Source: Bacillus methanolicus (GTDB lineage: Bacteria > Bacillota > Bacilli > Bacillales > Cytobacillaceae). From it: a stretch of 64,000 nt of DNA. The stretch lies in contig NZ_VTQX01000009.1 of the NCBI RefSeq assembly GCF_008764295.1, positions 1 to 64,000 on the forward strand. The letters run 5' to 3'. Below the pieces are notes generated by a model. The model ran no database searches, was not told the DNA's origin, and saw only the letters and a program-made list of their open reading frames with translations. Of this stretch, positions 49,624 to 57,782 are shown piece after piece; the first letter of the stretch is position 1; each line of letters begins with the position of its first letter. A program made the position numbers and the translations under genes.

Positions 49624-50906
49624 TACAGTTCTCCCCCCTCTTTAAATGAGGACGTTCTTCTAAATTGGAAAAAAGCGAAAATGGCAACAATGAATCCTAA
49701 AATAAGTGAAATTGCCGCCGCGATACTGAACTGACTTGATTCGAAAGTCAAATCGTATACCCAAGAAATCAAAATATCAGTACCTCCGGCATTTTGATTT
49801 TTAACAGCAGGCCCGCCCTGATTAAACAAATAAATGATATTAAAATTATTGAAATTTTGCGCATACTGCATGATTAATAATGGGGCAGTGGCAAACATAA
49901 GATGCGGGAACGTAATATATTTAAATTTCTGAAATGAAGATGCACCATCGATATCTGCCGCTTCATACCACTCTTGGGAAATACTTTGTAGCACCCCAGT
50001 AAATAAAGCGAAAACAAACGGAAAGCCAAGCCAAATCTGAATGCTTATAAGAGCGATTCTTGCCCAAAACGGATCACTTAGCCAAGGTATTTGTGTATCA
50101 AAAAACGGCATTAAAATATCTCGATTGATAGCACCAAAATTATCATTAAATAAAGCCGAGAATATAAGAATCGTGACAAAGCCTGGAACTGCCCATGGCA
50201 AAATCAGAACCGTTCTTATCAATTTTTTAAATTTCACCCTTGCATCGTTTACGATAACAGCCAAATACATTGCAAGTCCTATTTGCAGAGTCGTGGCAAC
50301 AAATGTCCATATTAACGTCCATGAAAGGACAGACAAGAAGGTGTTTCTCCAAATTGGGATCGTTAATAGTGATTTAAAGTTTTCAAAGCCAACCCAATCA
50401 AGTAGGTTTTTTGGCGGTGAGTTCATAAGTGTGTAGTTGGTAAATGCAAGGAACGCCATAAATAATAATGGAAAAATAACAACGAACACTAACAAGAATA
50501 ATCCTGGCCCAGTTAAAATATAAGGAAAAGCATAATCCCAAGAATCTTTCACTGTTTCTTTTAAACTCTTTCTTTCAAAACCATCTTGTATTTTCCGCGC
50601 ATCCTTTTTCGCATCGACAATATTAATGGCATAAAAGAGCAGAGCGAACACTGTTACTATTAAGGCAATAATTCCTTGACTTAACAATACCCTCGAATCA
50701 TCTATTGCTGGTATTTCTCCCAGTGTCCACAATCCCCAGTATCCAATATTCAATAAATCATAAAAGACAATGATAAATGAAATTGACAAAATAAGAAAAA
50801 AGGAGCCCTTTATATAACGTTTGTTATAAAACTGACCAAGACCCGGTATAACTGACAAAATTGCCGCTAATCGAGGGCTATGTTTTTTATTGTGAATCGA
50901 TGCCAA
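49623..50906 (-). CDS. mdxF: Maltodextrin-type ABC permease MdxF/MalF
   Basis: This 427-residue permease has an N-terminal extension with two helices (LSVIPGLGQFYNKRYIKGSF and FLLFYAINIVD-like), then the six-helix transport domain. The EAA loop reads ISQEWYEAADIDGASSFQKF. IPGLGQFYN near the N-terminus is also seen in B. subtilis MdxF. The start is TTG, with AGGGGG nine bases before it. It is 112 bp downstream of the binding-protein gene. Confidence 0.88.
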   Translation of the reverse strand: MASIHNKKHSPRLAAILSVIPGLGQFYNKRYIKGSFFLILSISFIIVFYDLLNIGYWGLWTLGEIPAIDDSRVLLSQGIIALIVTVFALLFYAINIVDAKKDARKIQDGFERKSLKETVKDSWDYAFPYILTGPGLFLLVFVVIFPLLFMAFLAFTNYTLMNSPPKNLLDWVGFENFKSLLTIPIWRNTFLSVLSWTLIWTFVATTLQIGLAMYLAVIVNDARVKFKKLIRTVLILPWAVPGFVTILIFSALFNDNFGAINRDILMPFFDTQIPWLSDPFWARIALISIQIWLGFPFVFALFTGVLQSISQEWYEAADIDGASSFQKFKYITFPHLMFATAPLLIMQYAQNFNNFNIIYLFNQGGPAVKNQNAGGTDILISWVYDLTFESSQFSIAAAISLILGFIVAIFAFFQFRRTSSFKEGGEL

Positions 50907-51018
50907 AGCGAAATACCCCCTTTACATAATCAAAAACTGATTATCTAATAAACTACGAGATTCGCCGCTTAGATGCATCCATACAAATGGAGAACAGCTA
51001 AGCAGCGACAGCGAAAAC

Positions 51019-52263
51019 TTATTTATAGTTTAGTTCTATATCTTGCTGTATCGCTTCAACTGCTTCATCCAAGGACTCTTTCACATCTTCTCCTTGAGTG
51101 ATAAAGGTTAATGCATCTGCCATTGGATCCCAAACCGCGGAAAGCGCTGGTACAGGCGGGAATGGTCTAGCATGTTCCAATTGTGTGGCAAAGCCTCTAA
51201 TTAATGGATCATTTTGAAATTGATCGCTGCTTAAAATGGAGGATTTTGCTGGCATCTCTCCAGTTTTTTCATAATATGTTTTTAATGACTCCTCATTCGT
51301 TAAATAAATAGAAAGCTCTGTTGCTGCCTCTGGATACTTTGTGTATGCAGATAACATCCATCCTTTCGTTCCTAAAAAGGTAATTGGATACTCACCATTT
51401 TCAAGCTTTGGAAGCGGGGCAGTACCTAATTTATCTCCCAACGCTTCTTTAAATTCAGCAAGAGCCCACGGACCGTTCACGACAGCACCAACTTTTCCCT
51501 CATTAAACAAGCCACCTGCTACATCCTGTGTAACCCCGGTTGGTAAGTAACTGTTTTCAAACCAACCCTGAATCATCTTCGCTCCAGCAACAGCTTCGTC
51601 ACTGTTCAAACCCATTTGCTCAACTTGAAATACATCATTTTCTTCAGCAAAAATATATGCTCCTTGTCCTGCCATGAATGGAAATGAGAAATAAAAATCT
51701 GCAGCTGGATATAAGAAACCATATCGATCAATTGCTACATCTGTCAGTTCTTTCGCAATTGCTTCCAGTTCAGCAATCGTTTCAGGAGCCTCTGGAATTA
51801 GGTCTTTATTGTAATAAAGGGCAAGGGATTCAACGACTGCCGGCAAACCATAAACTTCTCCCTCATAACTTAATGCATCAACCGAACCTTCTGAATATGT
51901 TTCAAGTACTTTATCCTCCACATTCATTGGCTGGACAAGACCTTTTATAGACAAACTGCCAATACCCGGTTGAAAAAATAAATCTGGCCCATTTCCAGAA
52001 GGACCATCTAATGACATAGCTTCTTCCTGCTCATCCATAGCAAACGGCAGTACTTCTACTTCAATACCTGTCTCATTCGTAAATTCTTGTGAAATTTCTT
52101 GTACGGCACTAGCTTGATCGTTAGGTGCCCATACTAGTAATTTTTCTGGCTTTTCTCCTCCCTCTTCAGAATCCGCATCTGAAGATACATCACGATCTGG
52201 ACCACAAGCAGTTAAGGACAATGTAAATAATAAGGCAATCAAGATAAACAGCTTTTTCTTCAT
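51019..52263 (-). CDS. mdxE: Maltodextrin-type substrate-binding lipoprotein
   Basis: This 414-residue protein has a lipoprotein signal (LFILIALLFTLSLTACGPD; Cys about 20 is the anchor). The mature domain is family 1 solute-binding (LLVWAPNDQASAVQEISQEF, VYGLPAVVESLALYYNKDLI, FLGTKGWMLSAYTKYPEA). It is the first gene of the operon, directly downstream of two LacI-type operators, with AGGGGGA before the ATG. Ligand: maltodextrins or related alpha-glucosides by context. Confidence 0.87.
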   Translation of the reverse strand: MKKKLFILIALLFTLSLTACGPDRDVSSDADSEEGGEKPEKLLVWAPNDQASAVQEISQEFTNETGIEVEVLPFAMDEQEEAMSLDGPSGNGPDLFFQPGIGSLSIKGLVQPMNVEDKVLETYSEGSVDALSYEGEVYGLPAVVESLALYYNKDLIPEAPETIAELEAIAKELTDVAIDRYGFLYPAADFYFSFPFMAGQGAYIFAEENDVFQVEQMGLNSDEAVAGAKMIQGWFENSYLPTGVTQDVAGGLFNEGKVGAVVNGPWALAEFKEALGDKLGTAPLPKLENGEYPITFLGTKGWMLSAYTKYPEAATELSIYLTNEESLKTYYEKTGEMPAKSSILSSDQFQNDPLIRGFATQLEHARPFPPVPALSAVWDPMADALTFITQGEDVKESLDEAVEAIQQDIELNYK

Positions 52264-52331
52264 TCAATATCTCCCCCTAAACGAGTATAAATAGAGCAAA
52301 TCTTTATATTTCTCGTGCATCACCTCCTTTT

Positions 52332-52347
52332 AGTTAACCGGTTAACT
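52332..52347. promoter_or_regulatory. LacI-family operator O1
   Basis: AGTTAACCGGTTAACT is a perfect 16-bp palindrome, about 70 bp upstream of the binding-protein start. The same core TTAACCGGTTAA recurs at 53470-53483 before the LacI gene. Confidence 0.85.
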
Positions 52348-52370
52348 GAAACACAAAAAAATATATGTTT

Positions 52371-52386
52371 AGTTAATCGGTTAACT
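52371..52386. promoter_or_regulatory. LacI-family operator O2
   Basis: AGTTAATCGGTTAACT matches O1 except for one central base, centred 39 bp further upstream. Two sites on nearly the same helix face (39 bp is close to four turns) suggest cooperative binding or looping. Confidence 0.8.
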
Positions 52387-52432
52387 AGATTGGTGAAAAT
52401 AAAGTGCTACTTTGTAAATAGCACATTTATTC

Positions 52433-53458
52433 TCAAATTCTCCTTGTTGATCCTCTCACTACAAGTTGCACCGGAAGCTCGATCGTATGCTGTTCTGCAT
52501 CCGGAGCTTCAAAGGAATGAATCAACAATTCAGCCGCTGATTTTCCTTTTTGAAAAATATCTTGCCTGACTGTTGTTAAACTAGGAGTCATATATTTGCT
52601 TATACTTAAATCATCAAAACCGACGACCGAGTAATGTTCAGGAACCAACTTTTTATTCTCCTGAAATGCTTTTATCATTCCGATTGCTAAAATATCAGAC
52701 ACCACTACAATCCCTGTAATTGGCTTGGACTCCGTTAATATTTGTTCACCAAGTTGAATTCCCTTTTCAAAAGATATATCTAGAGCCTCATAGATGAATT
52801 CTGACTTCAATTTTACACCAGCTTGCTGAAGTGCTTTTTTAAATCCAGTGAAACGTTTTGAATCAACTGGACTCAGCTCTAAACTAGTGGAGACAAAAGC
52901 AATATTTTTATGTCCTAGTTCGATCAGATGCTTTCCTGCTAAATAACCGCCATATTCGTCATCTATCTTCACATTTTGAAAAAAACTAGTGTACTCCTCA
53001 TACGTATCAATAAGAACAATCGGGATATCAAGCTTGGTCATTTCTGCAAATAAATTTTGTGGAAATTTCCCTAAAAAAATAACCCCATCTAAATTTCTTT
53101 TTTTCACCCATAGCCTTGCTTCTTCAGGGCTAGAAACTCCAGTGATCATCGTATCAAATTTATGATTACGGGCAACCATCTCTACGCCGCTGACAAACTC
53201 ATTATAATAGAGATTATTTTTAAACACGGCTGGAGAGTCTTCCGTTATCGGCAACATGATTCCGATAATATTTGATTTCTTTTTTGATAGACTAACGGCT
53301 GTAAAATCTGGATAGTAGTTTAATGTCTCTATCGCTTCTAAAACCCTTGTTTTCGTATCTTCTGATACTTTATTTACACCATTTAAAACATATGAGACAG
53401 TAGCAGGAGACACCTTTGCATATTTAGCTACATCTCTAATTGTTGGCTTCTTATTCAT
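52433..53458 (-). CDS. LacI family repressor of the alpha-glucoside operon
   Basis: This 341-residue protein has an N-terminal helix-turn-helix (PTIRDVAKYAKVSPATVSYV) with hinge VLNGVNKVSEDT, then the periplasmic-binding-like sugar domain (about 60-335), with IVVVSDILAIGMIKAF and VVGFDDLSIS. GGAGGG precedes the ATG. Operators lie before its own gene and before the importer operon. It should respond to an alpha-glucoside or its product. Confidence 0.9.
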   Translation of the reverse strand: MNKKPTIRDVAKYAKVSPATVSYVLNGVNKVSEDTKTRVLEAIETLNYYPDFTAVSLSKKKSNIIGIMLPITEDSPAVFKNNLYYNEFVSGVEMVARNHKFDTMITGVSSPEEARLWVKKRNLDGVIFLGKFPQNLFAEMTKLDIPIVLIDTYEEYTSFFQNVKIDDEYGGYLAGKHLIELGHKNIAFVSTSLELSPVDSKRFTGFKKALQQAGVKLKSEFIYEALDISFEKGIQLGEQILTESKPITGIVVVSDILAIGMIKAFQENKKLVPEHYSVVGFDDLSISKYMTPSLTTVRQDIFQKGKSAAELLIHSFEAPDAEQHTIELPVQLVVRGSTRRI

Positions 53459-53469
53459 AGTCCCTCCAT

Positions 53470-53483
53470 GTTAACCGGTTAAC
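53470..53483. promoter_or_regulatory. LacI-family operator O3 at the repressor gene
   Basis: GTTAACCGGTTAAC is a perfect 14-bp palindrome, 12 bp before the LacI start codon. It would give autorepression. Confidence 0.82.
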
Positions 53484-53635
53484 CTTAATTGGATAATATT
53501 ATTTAACTTCTGATTTGTCAACCATATTTCTGAATTTATCCACTTAAATTGCAAGCGTTTTATAATCAAATTCAAAATACCTCTAAAAATGGACAAATGT
53601 TACAATTATCTTAAGTGGATAAAGGAGGAAAGCAA

Positions 53636-54124
53636 ATGACAAATAAAGATAATCCCGTTGCAAAAGCATTATTCGTTGTCGGAGTTTTGATCATCCTTTT
53701 TAGTGCTGTATCAGGGTTATTATACGGGACAAGTTCCGACGACCATTTCTTTTTAGGAGAGCTGCAAACGACTATAGGCTGGTCAATGTTTATTTCTGGA
53801 ATAATATGTGGACTCATTTTCCTAGGATTCTCAGAAATTATTAAGCTTTTGCAAGGAATTTATAATCAAAATGAAAAAGCAGCACTGGCACCGCTTGTGG
53901 AACAAGAGAACCACTCTAGTCCAGTGACGGAACCAGTAAAATCCATCATTACTGCCAAAGTAACTCAAGAAATTGAGCAATTTTATCAAGCAAAAAACTT
54001 AAAAGTGGTTCATATTGAAGAAACCAATGAGGAAGATTTTTTTAAAGTTACATTAGATAATGGTCACATCAACTGGATTGAATTAGGTGGATTTAAACCC
54101 ATTATTCATTCTGAAAAAGAATGA
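53636..54124 (+). CDS. Small membrane-anchored protein, unknown
   Basis: This 162-residue protein has two N-terminal membrane helices (about 12-33 and 51-72) and a soluble C-terminal domain (about 100-160, ITAKVTQEIEQFYQAKNLKV and FKVTLDNGHINWIELGGFKP). I do not recognise the family. AAAGGAGG precedes ATG 53636; the upstream in-frame start at 53615 lacks one. It is divergent from the LacI gene. Confidence 0.7.
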   Translation: MTNKDNPVAKALFVVGVLIILFSAVSGLLYGTSSDDHFFLGELQTTIGWSMFISGIICGLIFLGFSEIIKLLQGIYNQNEKAALAPLVEQENHSSPVTEPVKSIITAKVTQEIEQFYQAKNLKVVHIEETNEEDFFKVTLDNGHINWIELGGFKPIIHSEKE

Positions 54125-54158
54125 ACATCTCCGAAATAGAAAAAATTATTATAAAAAT

Positions 54159-54202
54159 ATCATATAAACTGTGTAAGCCAATCCTTACATAGTTTATATG
54201 AT
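54159..54202. terminator. Bidirectional terminator
   Basis: Arms ATCATATAAACTGTGTAAG (54159-54177) and CTTACATAGTTTATATGAT (54184-54202) pair with one mismatch. It lies between the membrane protein gene and the small coupled ORF. Confidence 0.75.
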
Positions 54203-54207
54203 AAAAA

Positions 54208-54312
54208 TTAAAAACGATCGCTGATATAAACTATTACAAGAATGACCACATAAATCCACGGTGATTCATTTCCATGCTCCCTATCCGCTTTTCTTTGCTT
54301 ATGTTCGTTCAT
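54208..54312 (-). CDS. 34-residue single-helix membrane peptide, coupled to the antiporter
   Basis: The ORF starts at an ATG that overlaps the antiporter stop by one base (TAATG) and ends at 54208. The product has a charged N-terminal half (MNEHKQRKADREHG) and a hydrophobic end PWIYVVILVIVYISDRF, a probable single membrane helix. GAGGAT within the antiporter end lies about 10 bases before the ATG. Tight coupling and composition suggest a small regulatory or accessory subunit of the antiporter. The function is inferred only from context. Confidence 0.6.
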   Translation of the reverse strand: MNEHKQRKADREHGNESPWIYVVILVIVYISDRF

Positions 54313-56384
54313 TAGTCATAATCCTCATAGTCCTTTTTAAATAACACTTCCTTTGGGATTTCAATTCCTTTAGAACCCCTTATATCGACTTCTTTTTCTT
54401 CAGCTGGATAATAAACAATAAAGCTCTGCTGATTGATTTTTGCCAATCGCTTCGGCAGCACTTCAAGTTGAGGGTGCCAAGCAATTGTCCCTTTCCTCGC
54501 ACTCAGAATGACAATTAAATCATCTGATTTAAAGTGCGAAACATACTCTGTTTGTAAGCTAAGCCAACTATTTAATTTTATTAATTCCGTTGGTGGCTCT
54601 GGCTTTGTTTTCTGTAAATATTTCTCATAATTCTCGACAGAATCATTGATCACTAGCACTAACAAGGAAGCACTTAATCGGCTCGTCAAAATTTTTATCC
54701 GAGACAAGGCTTCGATAAAACCAGGTTTATGATCGGTTCCGTATGGAATGATTAGAATCATCCGTCGTGTTGTTTGAAGCGGTTGACTCAATTTTGAGAC
54801 TAGAATCGTTTGATTGGTTTGATCGACAAAACGATCGATAATGCTGCCAAATAATTTATTGGCTTTTCTTTCTGCATCCCAGCCAATTACAATTGTATTA
54901 ATTCTTTCTTCCGTCATCGCCCTTATAATCCCATTAGCGACATTGTGATCAACTCTCGTAATAGGGCGCACTGGAATTTCTGCACCTGAAGCGTACATGA
55001 CCGCATGCCCGAGCATTTTTTCTGCGTGCGCAACTTCATTTTGTGCTGATTTTATATCTTTTTGAACGACTGTAAGTGTGTATAAAGGTTGGTCATCTGT
55101 TTTAATCTGCTTGATTAAATTCGCCAAATCAATTAACAATTCCATCGTTTGTGGATTTTCTAGAGGAATAAGAATCCGCTCCGGATCTTCATTTCTGTCA
55201 CTAGGGCGCTGTTCCTCCTTTAACGCCAGCTTTCTTCCGTATTTCTCAACTAAATACGGTCCGACGATACATGTTAATAAGATCATGATAATAACAGCGT
55301 TAACGGTAGCCTGATCGAGCAACCCCACCTCATAGCCAACCAGTGTGGATGCAAGAGTAGCAGCCGCTTGCGGTATTGTTAAGCCAACCATTACGTTCCG
55401 TTCTGTTATTGAATAATTATAAATTTTTCTAATTATAAACGGGGCTGATGCTTTCCCAATAAATACGGAAACCACTATCGTAACGGTTATCAGCCATGAC
55501 TTTGGGTTATGAAAGAGCACACTTAAATCCATTAGCATCCCTACAGACAATAAGAAGAAAGGGATAAATAAGGCATTGCCTAAAAAGCGAATTCGGTTCA
55601 TTAATGTTCCATAATCCAACACTAAGCGATTAAGGGCCAAACCTGCCAAAAATGCTCCGATGATCGGCTGCATCCCAACCATAATCGCCAAAGAACCTGA
55701 AACAAAGAGAATCACCATTACATACGTAAAATTGGCTATTCCTTCATTCTCTGCATTTCGAAAAAACCAACTTGATAATTTGGGTGCTCCCCATAAAATT
55801 AATGCAACAAATAAAATAAAGGAAATAATCATTTTGAGCCAGAAGATGGGTGAGAGCTGGCCTGCAGTGGCACCTGTGATGATTGCTAAAACGAATAAAG
55901 CGAATGTATCTGTTAACAGCGTCCCACCTACTGCTGTTGTAACAGCCTTGTTTTTAGCAATCCCCAATCTGCTAGCAATTGGATAAGTTAGCAATGTATG
56001 CGAACCAAGAATGGAGCCTAACAGAAGCGATGCAGTTAAACTATAATTGAAAACAATTCCGACAGCTGTCCCTAAAATCAATGGAATGGTAAAAGAAAGA
56101 GAGCCAAAAAGAACACTTCGTCTGCGATACTTTTTAAAGCCATCAAGATCTAATTCTAAGCCTGCAATAAATATAATAAACAATAGCCCTATCGTCCCTA
56201 ACAAAACAATCGTTTGATCCCTTTCTAACAGATGGAATCCATGTGGACCAATGATGACCCCTGCTAATATTGGACCAATAATCCCTGGTATTTTCATTTT
56301 CTTCATCAAAATAGGTGTGAAAAAGAAAATAACCATTGCCAAAGCAAAAATAATGACAGGCTGATCGATTGGAAGATTGATCAA
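54312..56384 (-). CDS. CPA2 monovalent cation/proton antiporter with C-terminal USP-like domain
   Basis: This 690-residue protein has a 12-13 helix KefB/CPA2 domain (about 1-385) with PGIIGPILAGVIIGPHGFHL and TAVGGTLLTDTFALFVLAII (the acidic Asp of the cation site in LLTDT). A cytoplasmic USP-like domain follows (about 420-560: RILIPLENPQTMELLIDLAN, TIVIGWDAERKANKLFGSII) and a further region to the end. It exchanges Na+ or K+ for H+. The TTG at 56384 follows AGGGGGG, and the upstream ORF to 56432 lacks one. A 34-residue peptide is coupled downstream. Confidence 0.88.
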   Translation of the reverse strand: MINLPIDQPVIIFALAMVIFFFTPILMKKMKIPGIIGPILAGVIIGPHGFHLLERDQTIVLLGTIGLLFIIFIAGLELDLDGFKKYRRRSVLFGSLSFTIPLILGTAVGIVFNYSLTASLLLGSILGSHTLLTYPIASRLGIAKNKAVTTAVGGTLLTDTFALFVLAIITGATAGQLSPIFWLKMIISFILFVALILWGAPKLSSWFFRNAENEGIANFTYVMVILFVSGSLAIMVGMQPIIGAFLAGLALNRLVLDYGTLMNRIRFLGNALFIPFFLLSVGMLMDLSVLFHNPKSWLITVTIVVSVFIGKASAPFIIRKIYNYSITERNVMVGLTIPQAAATLASTLVGYEVGLLDQATVNAVIIMILLTCIVGPYLVEKYGRKLALKEEQRPSDRNEDPERILIPLENPQTMELLIDLANLIKQIKTDDQPLYTLTVVQKDIKSAQNEVAHAEKMLGHAVMYASGAEIPVRPITRVDHNVANGIIRAMTEERINTIVIGWDAERKANKLFGSIIDRFVDQTNQTILVSKLSQPLQTTRRMILIIPYGTDHKPGFIEALSRIKILTSRLSASLLVLVINDSVENYEKYLQKTKPEPPTELIKLNSWLSLQTEYVSHFKSDDLIVILSARKGTIAWHPQLEVLPKRLAKINQQSFIVYYPAEEKEVDIRGSKGIEIPKEVLFKKDYEDYD

Positions 56385-56796
56385 AAAATCCCCCCTAAAT
56401 TTAAAGTAAAGTCCTGAAGTCTTGTATGTCATTTAGGATAAGATTCAGCATATGACATTGTATGTACCTATTTATTGATTATGCTTGGAAATGGTGGGAA
56501 ACGAAGTTAAGCGTGCAGTTCCATACTCCTCCTGATTTATCAGGTTTCATCGGTTTATGCTAGACGGAGAACCACTTTCAAACAACGGCAAAGTCCATCA
56601 TTCTCTAGAGCAAAATAAAGGAAGTGGAAAAAACAAACCGGTTTCTCCACTTCCTTTTCAATTATTCTTTGAGAGTTTGAGGAACTTAATAGTTTTGTTC
56701 ATATTGCAAGTTCACAGACCGGTTGTGAAAAACGGGTGATTGGAACGAAAAAACCCCCTATGTAATAAGTTAGCCCCTTCTCTTTTTCAAGCTACA
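56385..56796. other. Intergenic region with one hairpin
   Basis: A hairpin, AAAGGAAGTGGA (56617-56628) with TCCACTTCCTTTT (56646-56658), could end a plus-strand transcript, but no plus-strand gene precedes it. The 61-codon ORF at 56557-56739 has no ribosome site or domain. Confidence 0.4.
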
Positions 56797-57330
56797 TTAA
56801 TTAGCTACAAATTCCGTCAATAGTGACTTATCTTTTAATTGATTTCTTGCTCTTCTCATCCTCGTTTTCACTGTAGCTATTGGCAATTTTTTTGCTGAAC
56901 TTATTTCTAATAACGAGTTATTCTTAAAATAGTATAAAAGAATGGGTTCCCGGTAAATCGTTGGCAACTCCTTTATTATTTCGAGTATTTCCTCAATTGA
57001 GCATTTAGTTAACACATAGTCCTCTGGCTCCGGGATCGAACACTCTATTTCATAATGAAAAACCTTTTCTTCCCAAAATTTTTGTACTGTTTTTTGTTTT
57101 CTCCAAAAATCACGACATTTATTGATCGCAATCTTGAATATCCAACTCTTGAAATTAGCGCGCTCCTCAAACTGCCCTAAATGTAAATACGCTGAAATTA
57201 ATACTTCCTGATATAAATCCTCTGCTAATTCCTTATTTCGTACTTGTTTATAAATAAACAGAGATAATGAAGAACCATTTTCTCTAATCCAGTCTTCAAA
57301 TTCAAATGGCTTATTTTTTTCACCTACCAT
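56797..57330 (-). CDS. ECF-type RNA polymerase sigma factor, orphan
   Basis: This 177-residue sigma factor has region 2 (LFIYKQVRNKELAEDLYQEV then FKSWIFKIAINKCRDFWRKQ) and region 4 (LPTIYREPILLYYFKNNSLL then LPIATVKTRMRRARNQLKDK). GGGAGG lies seven bases before ATG 57330; an ORF open to 57351 extends past it. No anti-sigma gene is adjacent; the next gene left is the antiporter cluster. What controls it is unclear. Confidence 0.85.
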   Translation of the reverse strand: MVGEKNKPFEFEDWIRENGSSLSLFIYKQVRNKELAEDLYQEVLISAYLHLGQFEERANFKSWIFKIAINKCRDFWRKQKTVQKFWEEKVFHYEIECSIPEPEDYVLTKCSIEEILEIIKELPTIYREPILLYYFKNNSLLEISSAKKLPIATVKTRMRRARNQLKDKSLLTEFVAN

Positions 57331-57782
57331 TTTGAACCTCCCTCTTCCCATCTTTTAAACTTGGCAACTTTTCCATAGCCTTAAGAAAAATGAGTCACAA
57401 TTCTTTCTCCGCTTTTTTGAAACTATCATCTTTAAATGAAAAATCTGCAGGTTATATTTAATTCGCTCGTACTTTAGCTAAGCAAGTCGGAAGAAATAGA
57501 TCATTGCAAGCTGCTTCATTCTTTAAACTCTTACATAAAAGTAAAACATCCGCAGTGCATCAGGATCGTTTTATAATTTATGTTTTGAGCATAAGTTTCA
57601 TAAACTCCTTATTCGTCATGTCTTTACATCGTTCCATCAGAGGTACATCCTGGCTAAGCCACTTAGACAAAATATCTTTATGTCCCTATTTTTAGAGGGT
57701 ATCCAAAAAATGTTTATCTTTTTGGACACCCTCTTGTTAACTTTTTCACGAATGATTTTCTCTTTTAAAAAATCACTCTTCT
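57331..57782. other. Intergenic region with one strong hairpin
   Basis: Arms AGAGGGTATCCAAAAA (57694-57709) and TTTTTGGACACCCTCT (57719-57734) form an almost perfect hairpin downstream of the BceB gene, probably its terminator. A 63-codon plus-strand ORF (57504-57695) has no support. Confidence 0.6.

Noticed and set aside
56480-56560. 5S rRNA-like GAAGTTAAGC motif
   Set aside because: Only about ten bases agree and the flanks do not fold as 5S rRNA.
56557-56739. IS66 transposase fragment suggested by LDGEPLSNN
   Set aside because: Similarity is limited to a few residues with no further transposase block.
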